Source: Dryocosmus kuriphilus
Lineage: Eukaryota > Arthropoda > Insecta > Hymenoptera > Cynipidae
Assembly (NCBI GenBank): GCA_038277395.1
Contig: CM076191.1
Location: 27,600,583-27,664,582, forward strand
Length of the DNA stretch: 64,000 bases
Direction of reading: 5' to 3'
In this document: one piece after another, positions 1 to 9,053 of the stretch
How positions within the stretch are numbered: position 1 is the stretch's first letter
Layout: each line of letters starts with the position of its first letter
Made by a program: the position numbers and the translations under genes
The notes under the pieces: generated by a model
Told to the model about the DNA's origin: nothing
The model's input: only the letters and a program-made list of their open reading frames with translations
Database searches by the model: none

Positions 1-44
1 AATACATGGCACAATAACTTCCGAGATTAATTAAAATCGAAGGA

Positions 45-150
45 ACACTTATTCTACTATGTTTTTTCAATGTCAGTTGCTGGCTTTGGGTTCAATGACT
101 CGATTCTTTTTAAAAGTAAATTAATACTGTTAAATTTCAGTCCTATATAG
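45..150 (-). pseudogene. Gustatory receptor exon 3 fragment (GR1 duplicate)
   Basis: Minus-strand sequence after an acceptor CAG (rc of 151-153) matches the first part of GR2 exon 3 (46962 downwards), encoding a YIGLKFNSINLLLKRI-type stretch. Similarity to GR2 stops near 45. Beyond that the sequence matches the region downstream of the GR2 last exon (around 44190), so exons 3b-7 were deleted. This copy has one more T in the run at 62-67 than copy 2, which shifts the frame. Confidence 0.7.
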
Positions 151-304
151 CTGAGGAAAGAATACATAAATATTAAGTTCCACCTTTTAAAGATTTTGAT
201 TAAATGCTCTAAAACTCTTTCTTTGATAACATTTTGAAAATGAATAATTTCAACAAATTATTAAATCATTAGAATAACTTTCGAATATAATAAAAAATAC
301 TTGC

Positions 305-561
305 TTCACTATCGACGCAAACGTGAAAACAACCACAGAATTTGGTTGAATAGGATAATGGAATAAATAACACACCTGCAAGCATTTGACGAAGTCAAGT
401 ATTTGTGATAAAAAATATACGTCCAACGACATAACAGTGCCAATCATGACAACCCACATCATTGTCTTCAACAACGAATTTGCAAAAATTTCTCGATAAT
501 TTTTTGGGAGATCTAAACTTTCTAAAGCTTCATCTAATAGTTCCATCCTTTTAATGATAAT
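305..561 (-). pseudogene. Gustatory receptor exon 2 (GR1 duplicate)
   Basis: A 257-base exon encoding a membrane-protein segment that begins IIIKRMELLDEALESL. It is identical to 22542-22798 and clearly similar to GR2 exon 2 (47119-47375) and GR3 exon 2. The 5' boundary abuts the Polinton target duplication. The 3' boundary is GAA|GCAAGT, a GC-type donor in the phase needed by exon 3. Exon 1 is not present beside this copy, so it is a fragment. Confidence 0.75.
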
Positions 562-565
562 CTTA
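560..565. repeat. Polinton target site duplication, copy 1 left side (ATCTTA)
   Basis: The six bases ATCTTA immediately precede the Polinton terminus AGTAGAATAGCTG. The same six bases flank both ends of the full element at 22797-22802 and 39175-39180. The identical host flank shows that copy 1 is a duplicate of the same insertion and not an independent one. Confidence 0.85.
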
Positions 566-930
566 AGTAGAATAGCTGTAGATGTTCTGGCACACCATGA
601 AAAGCTTCGCGCTGTCACCGAGAGATCGCGCCACTACACCCTCAATGATTCATGCCCGCGCTAAGTTATCGACAGTTGGTATTACCTTTAGTCGGTAAGT
701 TAGGGTTCTGTTCCAGGCTAAATGACACGACGAGCTTCGCGTTGATGACGGCAGATGGCGCCACTGACATCCGGTATTATCATCAGGAATTTGGGTCAGA
801 TAGAAATATAACAGTTTGTTGTCATTATTCGGTAAGGTAGAAATCTGTCACGTGTGAAATAAACTATTTAACGTTAGTCGTTAAGGATGGGTTCTGCTCC
901 AGGATATATACCTCTAGAATGTTCAAGAAC
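566..930 (+). repeat. Polinton left terminal inverted repeat, copy 1
   Basis: Aligns in reverse complement with the right end of the full element (about 38800-39174). Shared blocks include TTATCGACAG, the TAAGTTAGGGTTCT segment, GATGGCGCCACT and CCGGTATTATCATCAGGAAT. The left arm has about 40 extra bases near 595-640 relative to the right arm. Confidence 0.88.
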
Positions 931-974
931 TGACGTGGTTCGTGTCCATGCTAAGCTTCCAGAATATTCTCGAT
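913..974. promoter_or_regulatory. Two heat-shock-element-like sites inside the Polinton TIR region
   Basis: At 913-930 the sequence reads TCtaGAAtgTTCaaGAAc. At 957-974 it reads TTCcaGAAtaTTCtcGAt. Both are alternating GAA/TTC blocks at exact 5-bp phase, the consensus bound by heat-shock factor trimers. Function is inferred from the pattern only. Confidence 0.5.
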
Positions 975-1674
975 TATTTTAATATGCAATAGCTAGAAAC
1001 ACGAAATTGGTGAAAAACAACTCCCCCTTAACCCTGTAGCACCCCTTCTCTCACCCATAAACATGTAGAAATGCTCGCAATGTTGCATAAGACAGAATGC
1101 ATGTCAAGGTTATGTATTGGAATTTACGTCCCAAAAATTCTCTCTCTCTCTCCTACGAATACTGTAGGTGACGTATTATGTTGGTAATGGGAATTTCCAA
1201 TTTTTAGACATGCTTCGACAAGCATCGACAGGTTTCAACACGCACGATGACGCAATTTTTCGACATGCATAGTTTATGAAGGTAAAGTTCATAAAATACT
1301 TACCTGTAATTTAACGAAAAAAAGTTAACAATATTGAAAATTTTTACCCATCGATGTTTCAAAGTAGAGTGTGAAATTTAACTCATCGAAATGCTGAAAA
1401 TCCATCGTTATTTGAAGGAACGAAATTCCATCGGTGAAATTTGTGCAAACCAGAAAGAAATGTACGAAATACTTTTTTTTCTCTCCCTTATTCATAAACT
1501 AAAATTAAGTAAATGAAGGTAATGTAAAGCGGAAAAAACGCCAGACTCACTTTTTTCTCTCTCTCTCTCTCTTATCTATAAACTAAAATTAAGTAATAAG
1601 TACACACACAGGCAGTTTATCTGTGAATGTTATAATTTGCTATTCACACAAAGCTTCCTCAATACAAAGCTCTT

Positions 1675-1992
1675 TTATTCAACATAGTCAAATTCAGAAA
1701 GATTGTATTTTCCACCAAAGTAGCAGAAAGAAAGTTTTTTAGCCTGGACCGCTACTTCCATCTTCTCGAACGCATCCATATAGGCTGGATCCTCAAAAAT
1801 CTTCTTTATTCTGCTCGGAAAGTAGACTGTGATCTCATTCTCCAACTCGGCCACGAATTTTGTGCCATATTTCATTTGAAGTTTGATGGTTTTGGTAACA
1901 GCATACTTCTTCTTCACTGTCAGGTCAGATAATGATTTCACTGGTAATACCTCTTCCAATCGGCCCACTTTGTTAATAGCACTAAGATGCAT
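1675..1992 (-). CDS. Conserved small Polinton protein, 105 aa
   Basis: An intact 105-residue frame starting MHLSAINKVGRLEEVLP, preceded by a TATA box (rc of 2082-2087) about 90 bp upstream. A clear homologue occurs at 13793-14102 in the second Polinton of this window, sharing the pattern IGRxEx(F/V)LPxKxxxxLT, then a (K/R)(T/V)xxxQxKYGxxxVxELE stretch and a PxRxxKxF motif. Conservation in two diverged elements supports a real gene. Short beta-rich blocks with basic residues could suit a nucleic-acid-binding or OB-like fold, but that is only a guess. It is the gene nearest the left terminus, and the heat-shock-element array lies directly upstream. Confidence 0.75.
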   Translation of the reverse strand: MHLSAINKVGRLEEVLPVKSLSDLTVKKKYAVTKTIKLQMKYGTKFVAELENEITVYFPSRIKKIFEDPAYMDAFEKMEVAVQAKKLSFCYFGGKYNLSEFDYVE

Positions 1993-2056
1993 CTTCTTCT
2001 TCTATGGGTAATTAAATCTGAATAGACGTTATACTCTGTATGTTTAATGACAGATT

Positions 2057-2526
2057 GAAGCCTCTAGAATCCGATGCGGCTTTTATAGGTCAGTACCCCA
2101 CTCTACCTACATTCTAGAGGGTTCGAGAAAGTTCTAGAAGCTCGACAAGTTTCATCACGTTACGCAAGATGATTCAATAATTTCTTGCGGAAATTTCCAC
2201 CAGAATGTTCTACAAGGTACTGCGTAGAATGTTCACAAAGTGTTGTTGCTCGAAGTTTCTCGAAGCTTCTAGAAGGTTAGATTAGGCAATAGAAGCTCGA
2301 CAAGTTTCATCAGGTTATACAAGATGATGCAATTATTTCTTGTGGGGATTCCCACCAGAATGTTCTAGAATATTTGATTAAGCAAGATGATGCAAGGATT
2401 TTGACTCGAACTTCTAGAACATTCTCGAAGCTTCTAGAATGTTTAATTATGCAACGATTGCTTGCGGAGATTCCCATCATAATGTTCTAGAAGGTACTGT
2501 GTAGATAGTTCGCGAAGTTTCTAGAA
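2057..2526. promoter_or_regulatory. Array of heat-shock elements in ~140-bp repeats
   Basis: Alternating TTC/GAA blocks at 5-bp spacing recur at 2057-2069 (3 blocks), 2112-2144 (6-7 blocks, one imperfect), 2252-2274 (5 perfect), 2358-2370 (3 perfect), 2412-2439 (6 perfect), 2485-2492 (2) and 2514-2526 (3 perfect). They sit within about three imperfect units of roughly 140 bp that also share GACAAGTTTCATCA and CAAGATGATGCAA blocks. The array lies between the TATA box of the 105-aa gene (rc of 2082-2087) and the 125-aa gene. This matches the heat-shock factor binding consensus very closely. Inducibility is inferred. Confidence 0.65.
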
Positions 2527-3029
2527 GGTTAGATTACGCAAGATGATGCAACACGTTACGTAAGATGATACAAATTTAACGGGTATTTTCAAGCTCTCGA
2601 CATGTTTCAACACGCATAGTTTATGAAGGTCAATTTCTTACCTAAGCACCATATGTTAATAATAATAATGAAATTAAACCCATCGACGTGCTGAAAATCC
2701 ATCAACTTAAAACTAAACTGGAAAAAAAATCAACTTATCCATAAATTAAAAAACTAAGTTGATAGAGTCCAAATAAAGTTAAAACTTCTTTACATATAAA
2801 CTTTTTTCTGTTTATTAAAAAAAAACTTATGCTAAGAATACAACGTATAATCTTAACCTATTTAGACAGGAGAACAAAACGTTTTTAAGAATACATAAAT
2901 TCACAACCGGTAAGCGATATGATGTTCGAGGTATCAAGATCTGTCATCTCATCATCAGGATCTTTCATATCATTATCATTCACACCATCATCATCATCAT
3001 CATCATCATCATTATCATCACCATCGATT

Positions 3030-3407
3030 TTACTTGCAAGGCTGATTCCGAGGAGTCAAGAACCAGTTCCTGAGAGCAAGAGCATTTCGAACTGCACAAT
3101 TTTCATACCAGCACTGAGTATGGTGATTACACCTCATGCAAACTCTAGGGTGCAATTTGAGGAGTGAAGGACAACCCAAATCTTCAAGATTATTTACATT
3201 TTTCAGAAACTGCTCCATCCACCTCTGTGGCGTCAGCCACAAATTTTCACTCTTGTAGCGGGCTGGCAACACATGCCAGTAGCAAGGAGATTCAAATAGA
3301 TAAACCACAGGTTGAGAGTCTTCCTGGATAGAAACTACAGCCAACTCCTTGAAGACAAACTGGATAATGGGCTTCTTGAAGCCTTGCACGTCCACTTTGA
3401 ACTCCAT
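3030..3407 (-). CDS. Conserved Polinton protein, 125-aa frame with central deletion
   Basis: The frame starts MEFKVDVQGFKKP and contains YLFESPCYWHVLP, (R/K)YKSENLWL and, near the C-terminus, a cysteine/histidine-containing block (CMRCNHHTQCWYENCA). The homologue at 12949 in the second Polinton has about 60 further residues after the SENLWL block that are missing here, so this copy has an internal deletion. Downstream of the stop, in another frame, a run of aspartate codons (2895-3025) looks like a shifted acidic tail. A TATA box (rc of 3446-3452) lies about 40 bp upstream of the ATG. The molecular role is not known to me. The opening hydrophobic strand with an aspartate is reminiscent of nuclease folds, but that is not evidence. 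Confidence 0.7.
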   Translation of the reverse strand: MEFKVDVQGFKKPIIQFVFKELAVVSIQEDSQPVVYLFESPCYWHVLPARYKSENLWLTPQRWMEQFLKNVNNLEDLGCPSLLKLHPRVCMRCNHHTQCWYENCAVRNALALRNWFLTPRNQPCK

Positions 3408-3510
3408 TTCGACGAAAACTGAATTCTGCTTACTGAAATAATCTCTTTTATAAATTTCTCCCCACGACTGCTGACATTACGGCCACCACTGCTGACATTA
3501 ACCCCACCAC

Positions 3511-4912
3511 TTAAATCAACATTCTTACGTTGCCACTGAGAGTTTGATATTGAATAAGACGGTCATGTATGATGAGGCAGTAGGCTGAAGTTTCGGCGGG
3601 AAAATTGTCTCCAGATTCAAATTCCAAACGAACGTCCACTGAGGTCTGTTTGAGAAACTCATTTTGTTTTGAGGAATCAATAACAGCCAGAGGAGCGTGT
3701 TCTTTGAAATCGTTTTTCTTCAACATTGGTTCAGACTCTTTGCTATAGTATGCTGCCTGAAAGTTTGCATACATCTCATACAGTAGTGCAAACTGTTTAT
3801 GATTAATGTTCAGGTTCAGATTGTCGTACGGATAACACTGTGAATTGAGAAACCCCTTGACATTGGTTATACTGCAATGGTCGAAACGATTAGCATATCT
3901 TGCTCGCCTATCCCGCCTATTCTTTCTGCCTCTCTGGAAACCCAGGATAACGTAACATGGTTTCTCCAATTGAGTTGACATTTTCACAGTCCATATGTGT
4001 CTTGAGATGGTGTGGAGCAGGGGGTATTCATACAATTCCCATGAGCGAAAACTCATAGTGGTCAGAGGGTCTTTTTAAATCAACTTCAGCAACTGTATCT
4101 TCTGCTGATCTGAAACCATTACGTACGGTATCATCCACTCCACGTTCTGAATCGAGATCCTAAATTGTTCTTCGTTTCCAGGATCTTGACGTTGTTGAAT
4201 AATGGCGTTCAAGTCACTGCGTGATCTTGTCAGGATAAGCTCATGCTTTGCATTCACAACGATTTTTCGATAGTCTTCAGCGAATCCTAGGATCATACTG
4301 AGCGGTATGGTAACATGGAAGTATGCCTCCTCATTAGCAAGATATCCTGTTCCTTCGGGGATGCCTAGCTATCTTGCATTCTCTATAAGATAACTTTGTC
4401 CAGGAGTGAGAGAGATGTAACCTTTTATGGTGCTCGTGAGACCGACATTTTTGCAACGATCAATCTCAGTACCAGTGAGTTCATAGCGAACTTCATCAAA
4501 TAGAAAGCAGATTGCGTTGCTCCCTAAGGTTGTAGCAGTAACATTTCTGACTACATCATCATCCCTAGTCAGTCATCCGTATACGTGCAGTGAACTCTTA
4601 CTTGGTAGTATACACAAATCTTGATGCTGAACAGTGATTCGAATTTCATCACTATAGTTGAATGATGATAAGGCATAAGGTTGATGTGCATGAATCTCAT
4701 AGTGGGATATGGACTCGTCAAATGTCACTGGTGCTTGAATGCTTAATATTTCTTCCACTTTTTTCTTTTTTGCAACAGCTGGGGATGACAAATATCTTGA
4801 ATGGCCTGTTCAATTTCTTTCTTTGACCTTGAGACCTATTTGGGTCAGAAGGAGCACGTTCTGAGGTGTTAGCGCCTTGCGTACTGGCTGTGAACTGACC
4901 TGTGTCTGGCAT
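3511..4912 (-). pseudogene. MCP: Major capsid protein (double jelly-roll), disrupted
   Basis: The reading frames together match the Polinton major capsid protein. Recognisable blocks are DEIRITVQHQDL in the N-terminal half, YRKIVVNAKHELIL in the middle, and FRSWELYEYPLL, NLNLNINHKQFALLYEMYANFQAAYY and YCLIIHDRL in the C-terminal half. The start MPDTGQ at 4912 follows a TATATAAG box (rc of 4922-4929). Disruptions are a frameshift near 4790, TGA at 4573-4575, TAG at 4369-4371 and TAA at 4075-4077, the last three in one common frame. A functional capsid cannot be made from this copy. It lies in the same orientation as penton and protease, as expected of a morphogenesis cluster. Confidence 0.88.
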
Positions 4913-4958
4913 CTTGCCTCCCTTATATAGACTCCCTTGCGATTGTACACAATACCCA

Positions 4959-5644
4959 TTACGATGATGATTTGACGTGTAGCCTTATTGTTATAATCTC
5001 TCCTAGAAAATTCATCAAGTCTCCGTTTTGATCAACAATGCAGAGCTGAATTTCATGTATTGTCTTCACGGCGAATGGCAGATAAATAACGTGTGACGGC
5101 ACTTCCACAATCTTATATCCTGGTGGAAAAACAGGAAATAATTCGTGAATTGTGTGCACTTTGCGCTCGTTGATGTAGCATCCTGTTGTGACACGACACT
5201 CAACTCGTAGAGCATTCACTTATTGGCTGCAAGAACACGAGGTGCGAAACCCAACAAACGTCCAATCGAATCCACTGACTGAAAGTCCACTTCATGATCA
5301 CACTTTATCTCGCTGCGCAGTGTGGTAGTATTTCGCTTGATGCTTATTGTAATGCCGTCACTCGCTAGAATCTTCTGGACATATCTCTCAATGTCTTCAA
5401 TCTCATAGCTGCCAGTGGGTATGACAACTTTTCTTTGACCCACCTGAATTGTATTCCTCCCAGCATAAACGTTAGGAATCGCATTGAATGTGAGAAATTC
5501 AACCAGACCAAGAGCGTAGTTCTTGTGTGGAGACAGTTCTATTGGTGGGAAGTACCCTGCCTCGAGCACAGAAGAGTTTCCCGTTATGGTGAGGGTAAAT
5601 GATTCGTTCAAGACGGTGTTCTTCTCTATACTCTCACCAAACAA
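4959..5644 (-). pseudogene. Minor capsid (penton) protein, frameshifted
   Basis: The first frame (5644-5216, 142 aa) starts MFGESIEKN and carries SPHKNYALGLVEFLTFNAIPNV and a DSIGRLLGF block, typical of the Polinton single-jelly-roll penton. The C-terminal part (YKIVEVP...YLPFAVKTI, GEIITIRLHV) follows in another frame at 5219-4959. The break is a small deletion or frameshift at about 5216-5219, and some residues between the two blocks seem lost compared with usual family members. A TATATATAAG box (rc of 5659-5668) stands about 20 bp upstream, inside the 3' end of the protease gene. Confidence 0.85.
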
Positions 5645-5648
5645 TACA

Positions 5649-6050
5649 TCACACTCTCTTATATATACTGTATTTTTCTTTTACATATATCTGTTTACAC
5701 AAAAACTTTAAACACAAGTGTCCCCACTCAGCACTGTCATAGTCCTGATATCTATCATGATTGTACTTAATTACGCTACCAACACCAAGGTAATCGACAA
5801 GATCTGATGGTGGACGAAGATTACCGAAACTGTCAAAGTATAGAACATTATTACCGATCTTTCTATATGTTACCCAGTGAGTACCAGGGCCGTGACTGTC
5901 ATCAAGATTCACAATAGCTGATTCAGTCTGACGGGGACCACGCACTGATAGCTGATTACGCATAAACACTCCACGAAAATGTGGAATTTTTATAGCTTTA
6001 GAATATTTCAAAAGATCGGCATCAGTGAGTGCACGATGAGGTAGCTTCAC
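5649..6050 (-). CDS. PRO: Adenain-like cysteine protease (virion maturation)
   Basis: An open 133-aa frame with the adenovirus-protease-type arrangement. A histidine lies in GPGTHWVTYRK (about residue 78), an acidic residue follows in LYFDSFGN, then a glutamine in DRYQDYDS and the nucleophile cysteine in GHLCLKFL. In Polintons this enzyme is thought to process capsid precursors. The N-terminal ATG chosen (MKLPHRALTDADLLKYSKAIKIPHFRG) matches the usual beginning of the family. This is one of the few element genes with no visible break. It overlaps the penton promoter region and is followed by penton in the same orientation. Confidence 0.88.
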   Translation of the reverse strand: MKLPHRALTDADLLKYSKAIKIPHFRGVFMRNQLSVRGPRQTESAIVNLDDSHGPGTHWVTYRKIGNNVLYFDSFGNLRPPSDLVDYLGVGSVIKYNHDRYQDYDSAEWGHLCLKFLCKQIYVKEKYSIYKRV

Positions 6051-6136
6051 TACAAGTTTTTTGATGCTGGCCTCAGATGAAGTCCCGGTCCTTTCCTGTA
6101 GGGTTTCAGGTGTAAACCCTTTCCTAGAACAATAGC

Positions 6137-6850
6137 CTACATTTTCTTGTTATGACGTTGAGCCTCTGCGAGTTGTTGTTTAGCTACGTTAGCACCGTTT
6201 ACGGCCTTGGCTAGACCAGCTGCTCCGCCAGTAAGAGCTCCAAGTGCACTGAGTCCAGCAAATATGAGAATCAGTGGCAAAACACCACCGACTTTCGACG
6301 GTATTGGCAGAACACGCGGATTTGTCACTTGTGCACTTTTGATAGCTTTCTGCGCACCTCTGATTGCAGACTTGATGGACACTTTTGCATCACTACTACT
6401 TTGCTTCATTGCTTCCTTAGCTGCATTCACAATCTTTCTAAATCCTATTACTTTCTTCTTCTTCTTTGAACAGAGCTTCCTCTTCTCCGAACTGAATTTC
6501 CTCTTCAACCCCATACCGAGTTTTGCTTTAGCATTCATTACGTTCGTTATTGTCAGTGCTGCCGCTTTCTTGTCAATTCTAGTGTCGTTAGCAATTACTC
6601 GCTGCGACGCTTTACTCGCAAGTGCACGATCTGCAGAGTTTCTCGCTTCAACGTTCTCACGATTACGTGAATATGCAATGTCGTGTTCTTTACGCGCTGC
6701 GTCTAGAGGATTGATACCGGGATCACCTCTAGCAAGTCGTTTCACTAGCTTAGTACTTGGACCGCAGCATCGATAGCCAGGTAAATGCAACTCAAACGGC
6801 AAGTTGTTGATGAGTCGATTGACTAAGCCTTTACCTCGATGCACAATCAT
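6137..6850 (-). CDS. PLA2-domain virion-type protein, 237 aa
   Basis: The N-terminus (residues about 24-61) has a phospholipase-A2 signature. A calcium-loop-like GYRCCGPSTKL is followed by GDPGINPLDAA and the catalytic KEHDIAY motif, the arrangement known from parvovirus VP1 and other viral capsid-associated PLA2 domains. The middle is strongly basic (a KKKKK stretch near residue 133), and the C-terminal third holds a hydrophobic glycine/alanine-rich segment (LPLILIFAGLSALGALTGGAAG), suggesting membrane interaction. The frame is open throughout. It is transcribed divergently from the packaging ATPase through a shared promoter gap. A role in membrane penetration by virions is inferred from the viral PLA2 precedent. 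Confidence 0.82.
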   Translation of the reverse strand: MIVHRGKGLVNRLINNLPFELHLPGYRCCGPSTKLVKRLARGDPGINPLDAARKEHDIAYSRNRENVEARNSADRALASKASQRVIANDTRIDKKAAALTITNVMNAKAKLGMGLKRKFSSEKRKLCSKKKKKVIGFRKIVNAAKEAMKQSSSDAKVSIKSAIRGAQKAIKSAQVTNPRVLPIPSKVGGVLPLILIFAGLSALGALTGGAAGLAKAVNGANVAKQQLAEAQRHNKKM

Positions 6851-6891
6851 TCCTCACTGAACGGAGGTTAGCACGCAACTGACCTGAAAGC

Positions 6892-6912
6892 TATAAAAGC
6901 GCTGTATTTATA
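6892..6912. promoter_or_regulatory. Divergent double TATA promoter between PLA2 gene and ATPase
   Basis: TATAAAA on the plus strand at 6892-6898 lies about 40 bp before the ATPase ATG (6936). TATAAA on the minus strand (rc of 6907-6912) lies about 57 bp before the PLA2-gene ATG (6850). The two boxes are 8 bases apart, facing opposite ways. Confidence 0.6.
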
Positions 6913-6935
6913 GATTTTGCGACAGTCGAAGTCAA

Positions 6936-7624
6936 GATGCGGTTCAAGAAATAATCTATTAAGCTTCCGATCGATAACTTTGATTCCCTCGTCCAATTAG
7001 AGAAGAAGAAGAAGGTAAAACGTCATGGCAGTCTACTGCCAGACAGCATTCGTGAAGTCTTTTGTGGACCGTCAAATTGTGGCAAGACTCGCTTTAATTT
7101 TGCACCCAAACGGATTGAAATTTGCCAATGTCTACGTCTATTCGTAATCCCTGAAACAAGCAAAGTATCGATTCCTGGAATGGGTGTTAAATAATGTAGA
7201 TGGCGTTCAGTATTTTCCCTTCAGTGAGCATGAAGAGGTAATATCACCAAGGGAAGCTCAACCAAATTCTATAATTGTATTTGAGAATGTAGCCTATGAG
7301 AAACAGGACAACATTAGAGCCTTCTTTTGCATGGGTAGACACGCTCGCGTTGACAGTTTTTACTTATGTCAAACTTATGCTCGAATTCCTAAACATTTGG
7401 TGCGAGACAATGACAACCTGTTGATACTTTTCAAGCAGGATGAGACGAATTTGAGACACATGTATGACGATCATGTGAACACTGACGTGAGTTATTCTCA
7501 ATTTCGAGACTTATGTTCGGCATGTTGGAATACCGACAAGTATGGATTTGTTGTCATTGACAAGGACAGTGAGCTCAAGGAGGGCAGATACCGAAAAGGA
7601 TTGCACTGTTTTATCTCTCTATAA
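6936..7624 (+). pseudogene. FtsK/HerA-type genome-packaging ATPase, disrupted
   Basis: The Walker A motif GPSNCGKT is encoded at about 7068-7091. A Walker-B-like hydrophobic strand (SIIVFENVA) and the Polinton-typical MGRHARVDSFYLCQTYARIPK, NDNLLILFKQD and KYGFVVIDKDS blocks follow in the downstream frame (from about 7168). Disruptions are a TAA in the sixth codon after the ATG at 6936, a frameshift between about 7095 and 7120, and a TAA at about 7147 in the downstream frame. In intact elements this enzyme pumps DNA into capsids. TATA is at 6892. Confidence 0.88.
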
Positions 7625-7633
7625 ATACGAGTT

Positions 7634-8605
7634 ATGCTGTTGAAATTATATCATTATAGATTGAGCCGTGAACACATCAACATGTTAAAGTTTTACAAAG
7701 AGAAGGAGGTGCTCCGTCAAATTGCAAAAGCCAGAGAGGCGATTCGACGTAAACATCGAATTCGTAAAATGGGTAAAGAAGCCACTGAAAATATAATGAG
7801 TGAAATGTTTAAGCCAATCGTCTTGCCACTGCAAAAACTGGTTGACATATCTAGTTCTTCAATCCAGAAGAAAGATGAACCTGCAAAGGAAAAAGATGAG
7901 GAGGAGGATGATAACGCTTCCTACGTGACTGCTGATGCTGAAAAAGGAGAGCTTGATAAAGCTATAATTGAAAATGATGCTGATGGAACTGTATCTTCTG
8001 TTAATTATGAGTATTTAACAAACAAGTTTCTCAGGATGTTAAATAAAAGCAGAAAACAGTACTTGGATATGATTTATGGTGTTCGCAAGCTCAATAATGG
8101 AACTCTAATGATTGGCGATGAACTAATTAGTTTTGAGGGACAATATATCCACGTTGGAGATAAACAGTACTTGAAAACCGTTGGCTTGTTGGAACTGCTG
8201 TGTAGATAGACTCCTGAAGAATCGCATGTAAGTGCTGATGACCTGAGCAACTATAAAGAAATTCTAATTGCTACAAATGCACACAAGAAGCGGTATAGTG
8301 CAACTGAAGCTGTTCAAAAAGGCAATAGCATCAAGTACAAGAACTTTATTGCGAAACTGTTCAATGTGTCACGCAGACGGTCCTCAACGAGTGGAGGTTC
8401 ACAACCACAGTATATGATAGCAAGAAAAAATATTAATACTGACTATGTCTACTGGGATGATCCTAACGAACTAGTGGATCATCTTCGTCTACTCTTAGCG
8501 TCTCAGGCAGCAGGCAATCCAATTATAACAATGAAATCGTGTCCATCATTGAGGAATTACGGAAAGCCGGAATCATATATAAGAACGTACACATAAAAAT
8601 ATCAT
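7634..8605 (+). pseudogene. Conserved Polinton protein of unknown function, broken by TAG
   Basis: An open frame of 191 aa starts at 7634 after a TATAAATA box (7620-7627) that overlaps the ATPase end. It stops at TAG 8207-8209 but continues in the same frame to about 8560. A frameshift then separates it from its usual C-terminal end (an SIIEELRKAG-type block, 8530-8580). The first third is basic and helical, followed by an acidic linker (EKDEEEDDN), and the C-terminal part has YWDDPNELVDHLRLLLASQAAGNP, a block characteristic of Polinton proteins. I do not know its biochemical role. Confidence 0.75.
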
Positions 8606-8615
8606 CAGTATCACG

Positions 8616-9053
8616 ATGAGTATCGATGTGTTTGGACGTAACTTGGATCAAACCGCTGCAGCAGCAAGCCGTGGACCTCCTGGTGTGGGATTCAAGATCA
8701 TCTCCGACGACCATTATGACGTAGACGGCAAGAGACTGTGCAACGTTAGTGATGCTAGAGAACAATACGACGCAGTGAATTTGGGAATTGTACAGCGCAT
8801 TATTCAAAACGAGATACGTACAGTGTTTAGAGTCACATCGTCTATGTGAACAGAGATTGACAGTAATAATTTGATGATACGTATCCTCGAGGAATCAATC
8901 AACGAGATACTAAAGGACTTGCGAATTGATAGCCAACAAGACTTGTTAATTCGTAACGCTGAACTCATTGCTCAGTTGGTCGCTCCAGTAAACGCTCTCG
9001 AGAATGGACAAGGAGAAACTAGCAGTATTCACGGAACTGCATATACCGGCTAG
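8616..9053 (+). pseudogene. Conserved Polinton protein upstream of integrase, broken by TGA
   Basis: Starts MSIDVFGRNLDQ and contains GPPGVGFKIISDDHYDVDGKRLCNV. TGA at 8847-8849 interrupts the frame, which then continues in phase to 9053 with a helical, coiled-coil-like segment (ILEESINEILKDLRIDSQQDLLIRNAEL). A TATATAAG box at 8576-8583 lies 33-40 bp upstream. The last 50 bases overlap the integrase start in another frame. Function unknown; the N-terminal GPPG motif is shared by Polinton relatives. Confidence 0.72.

Noticed and set aside
2919..3167. Serine-rich plus-strand frame
   Set aside because: Produced by the (TCA)n microsatellite opposite the aspartate-rich tail of the 125-aa gene.
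6207..6776. 189-codon plus-strand frame opposite the PLA2 gene
   Set aside because: Antisense shadow of the PLA2-domain gene. It is alanine/phenylalanine-rich with no family resemblance, and the minus frame has clear motifs.
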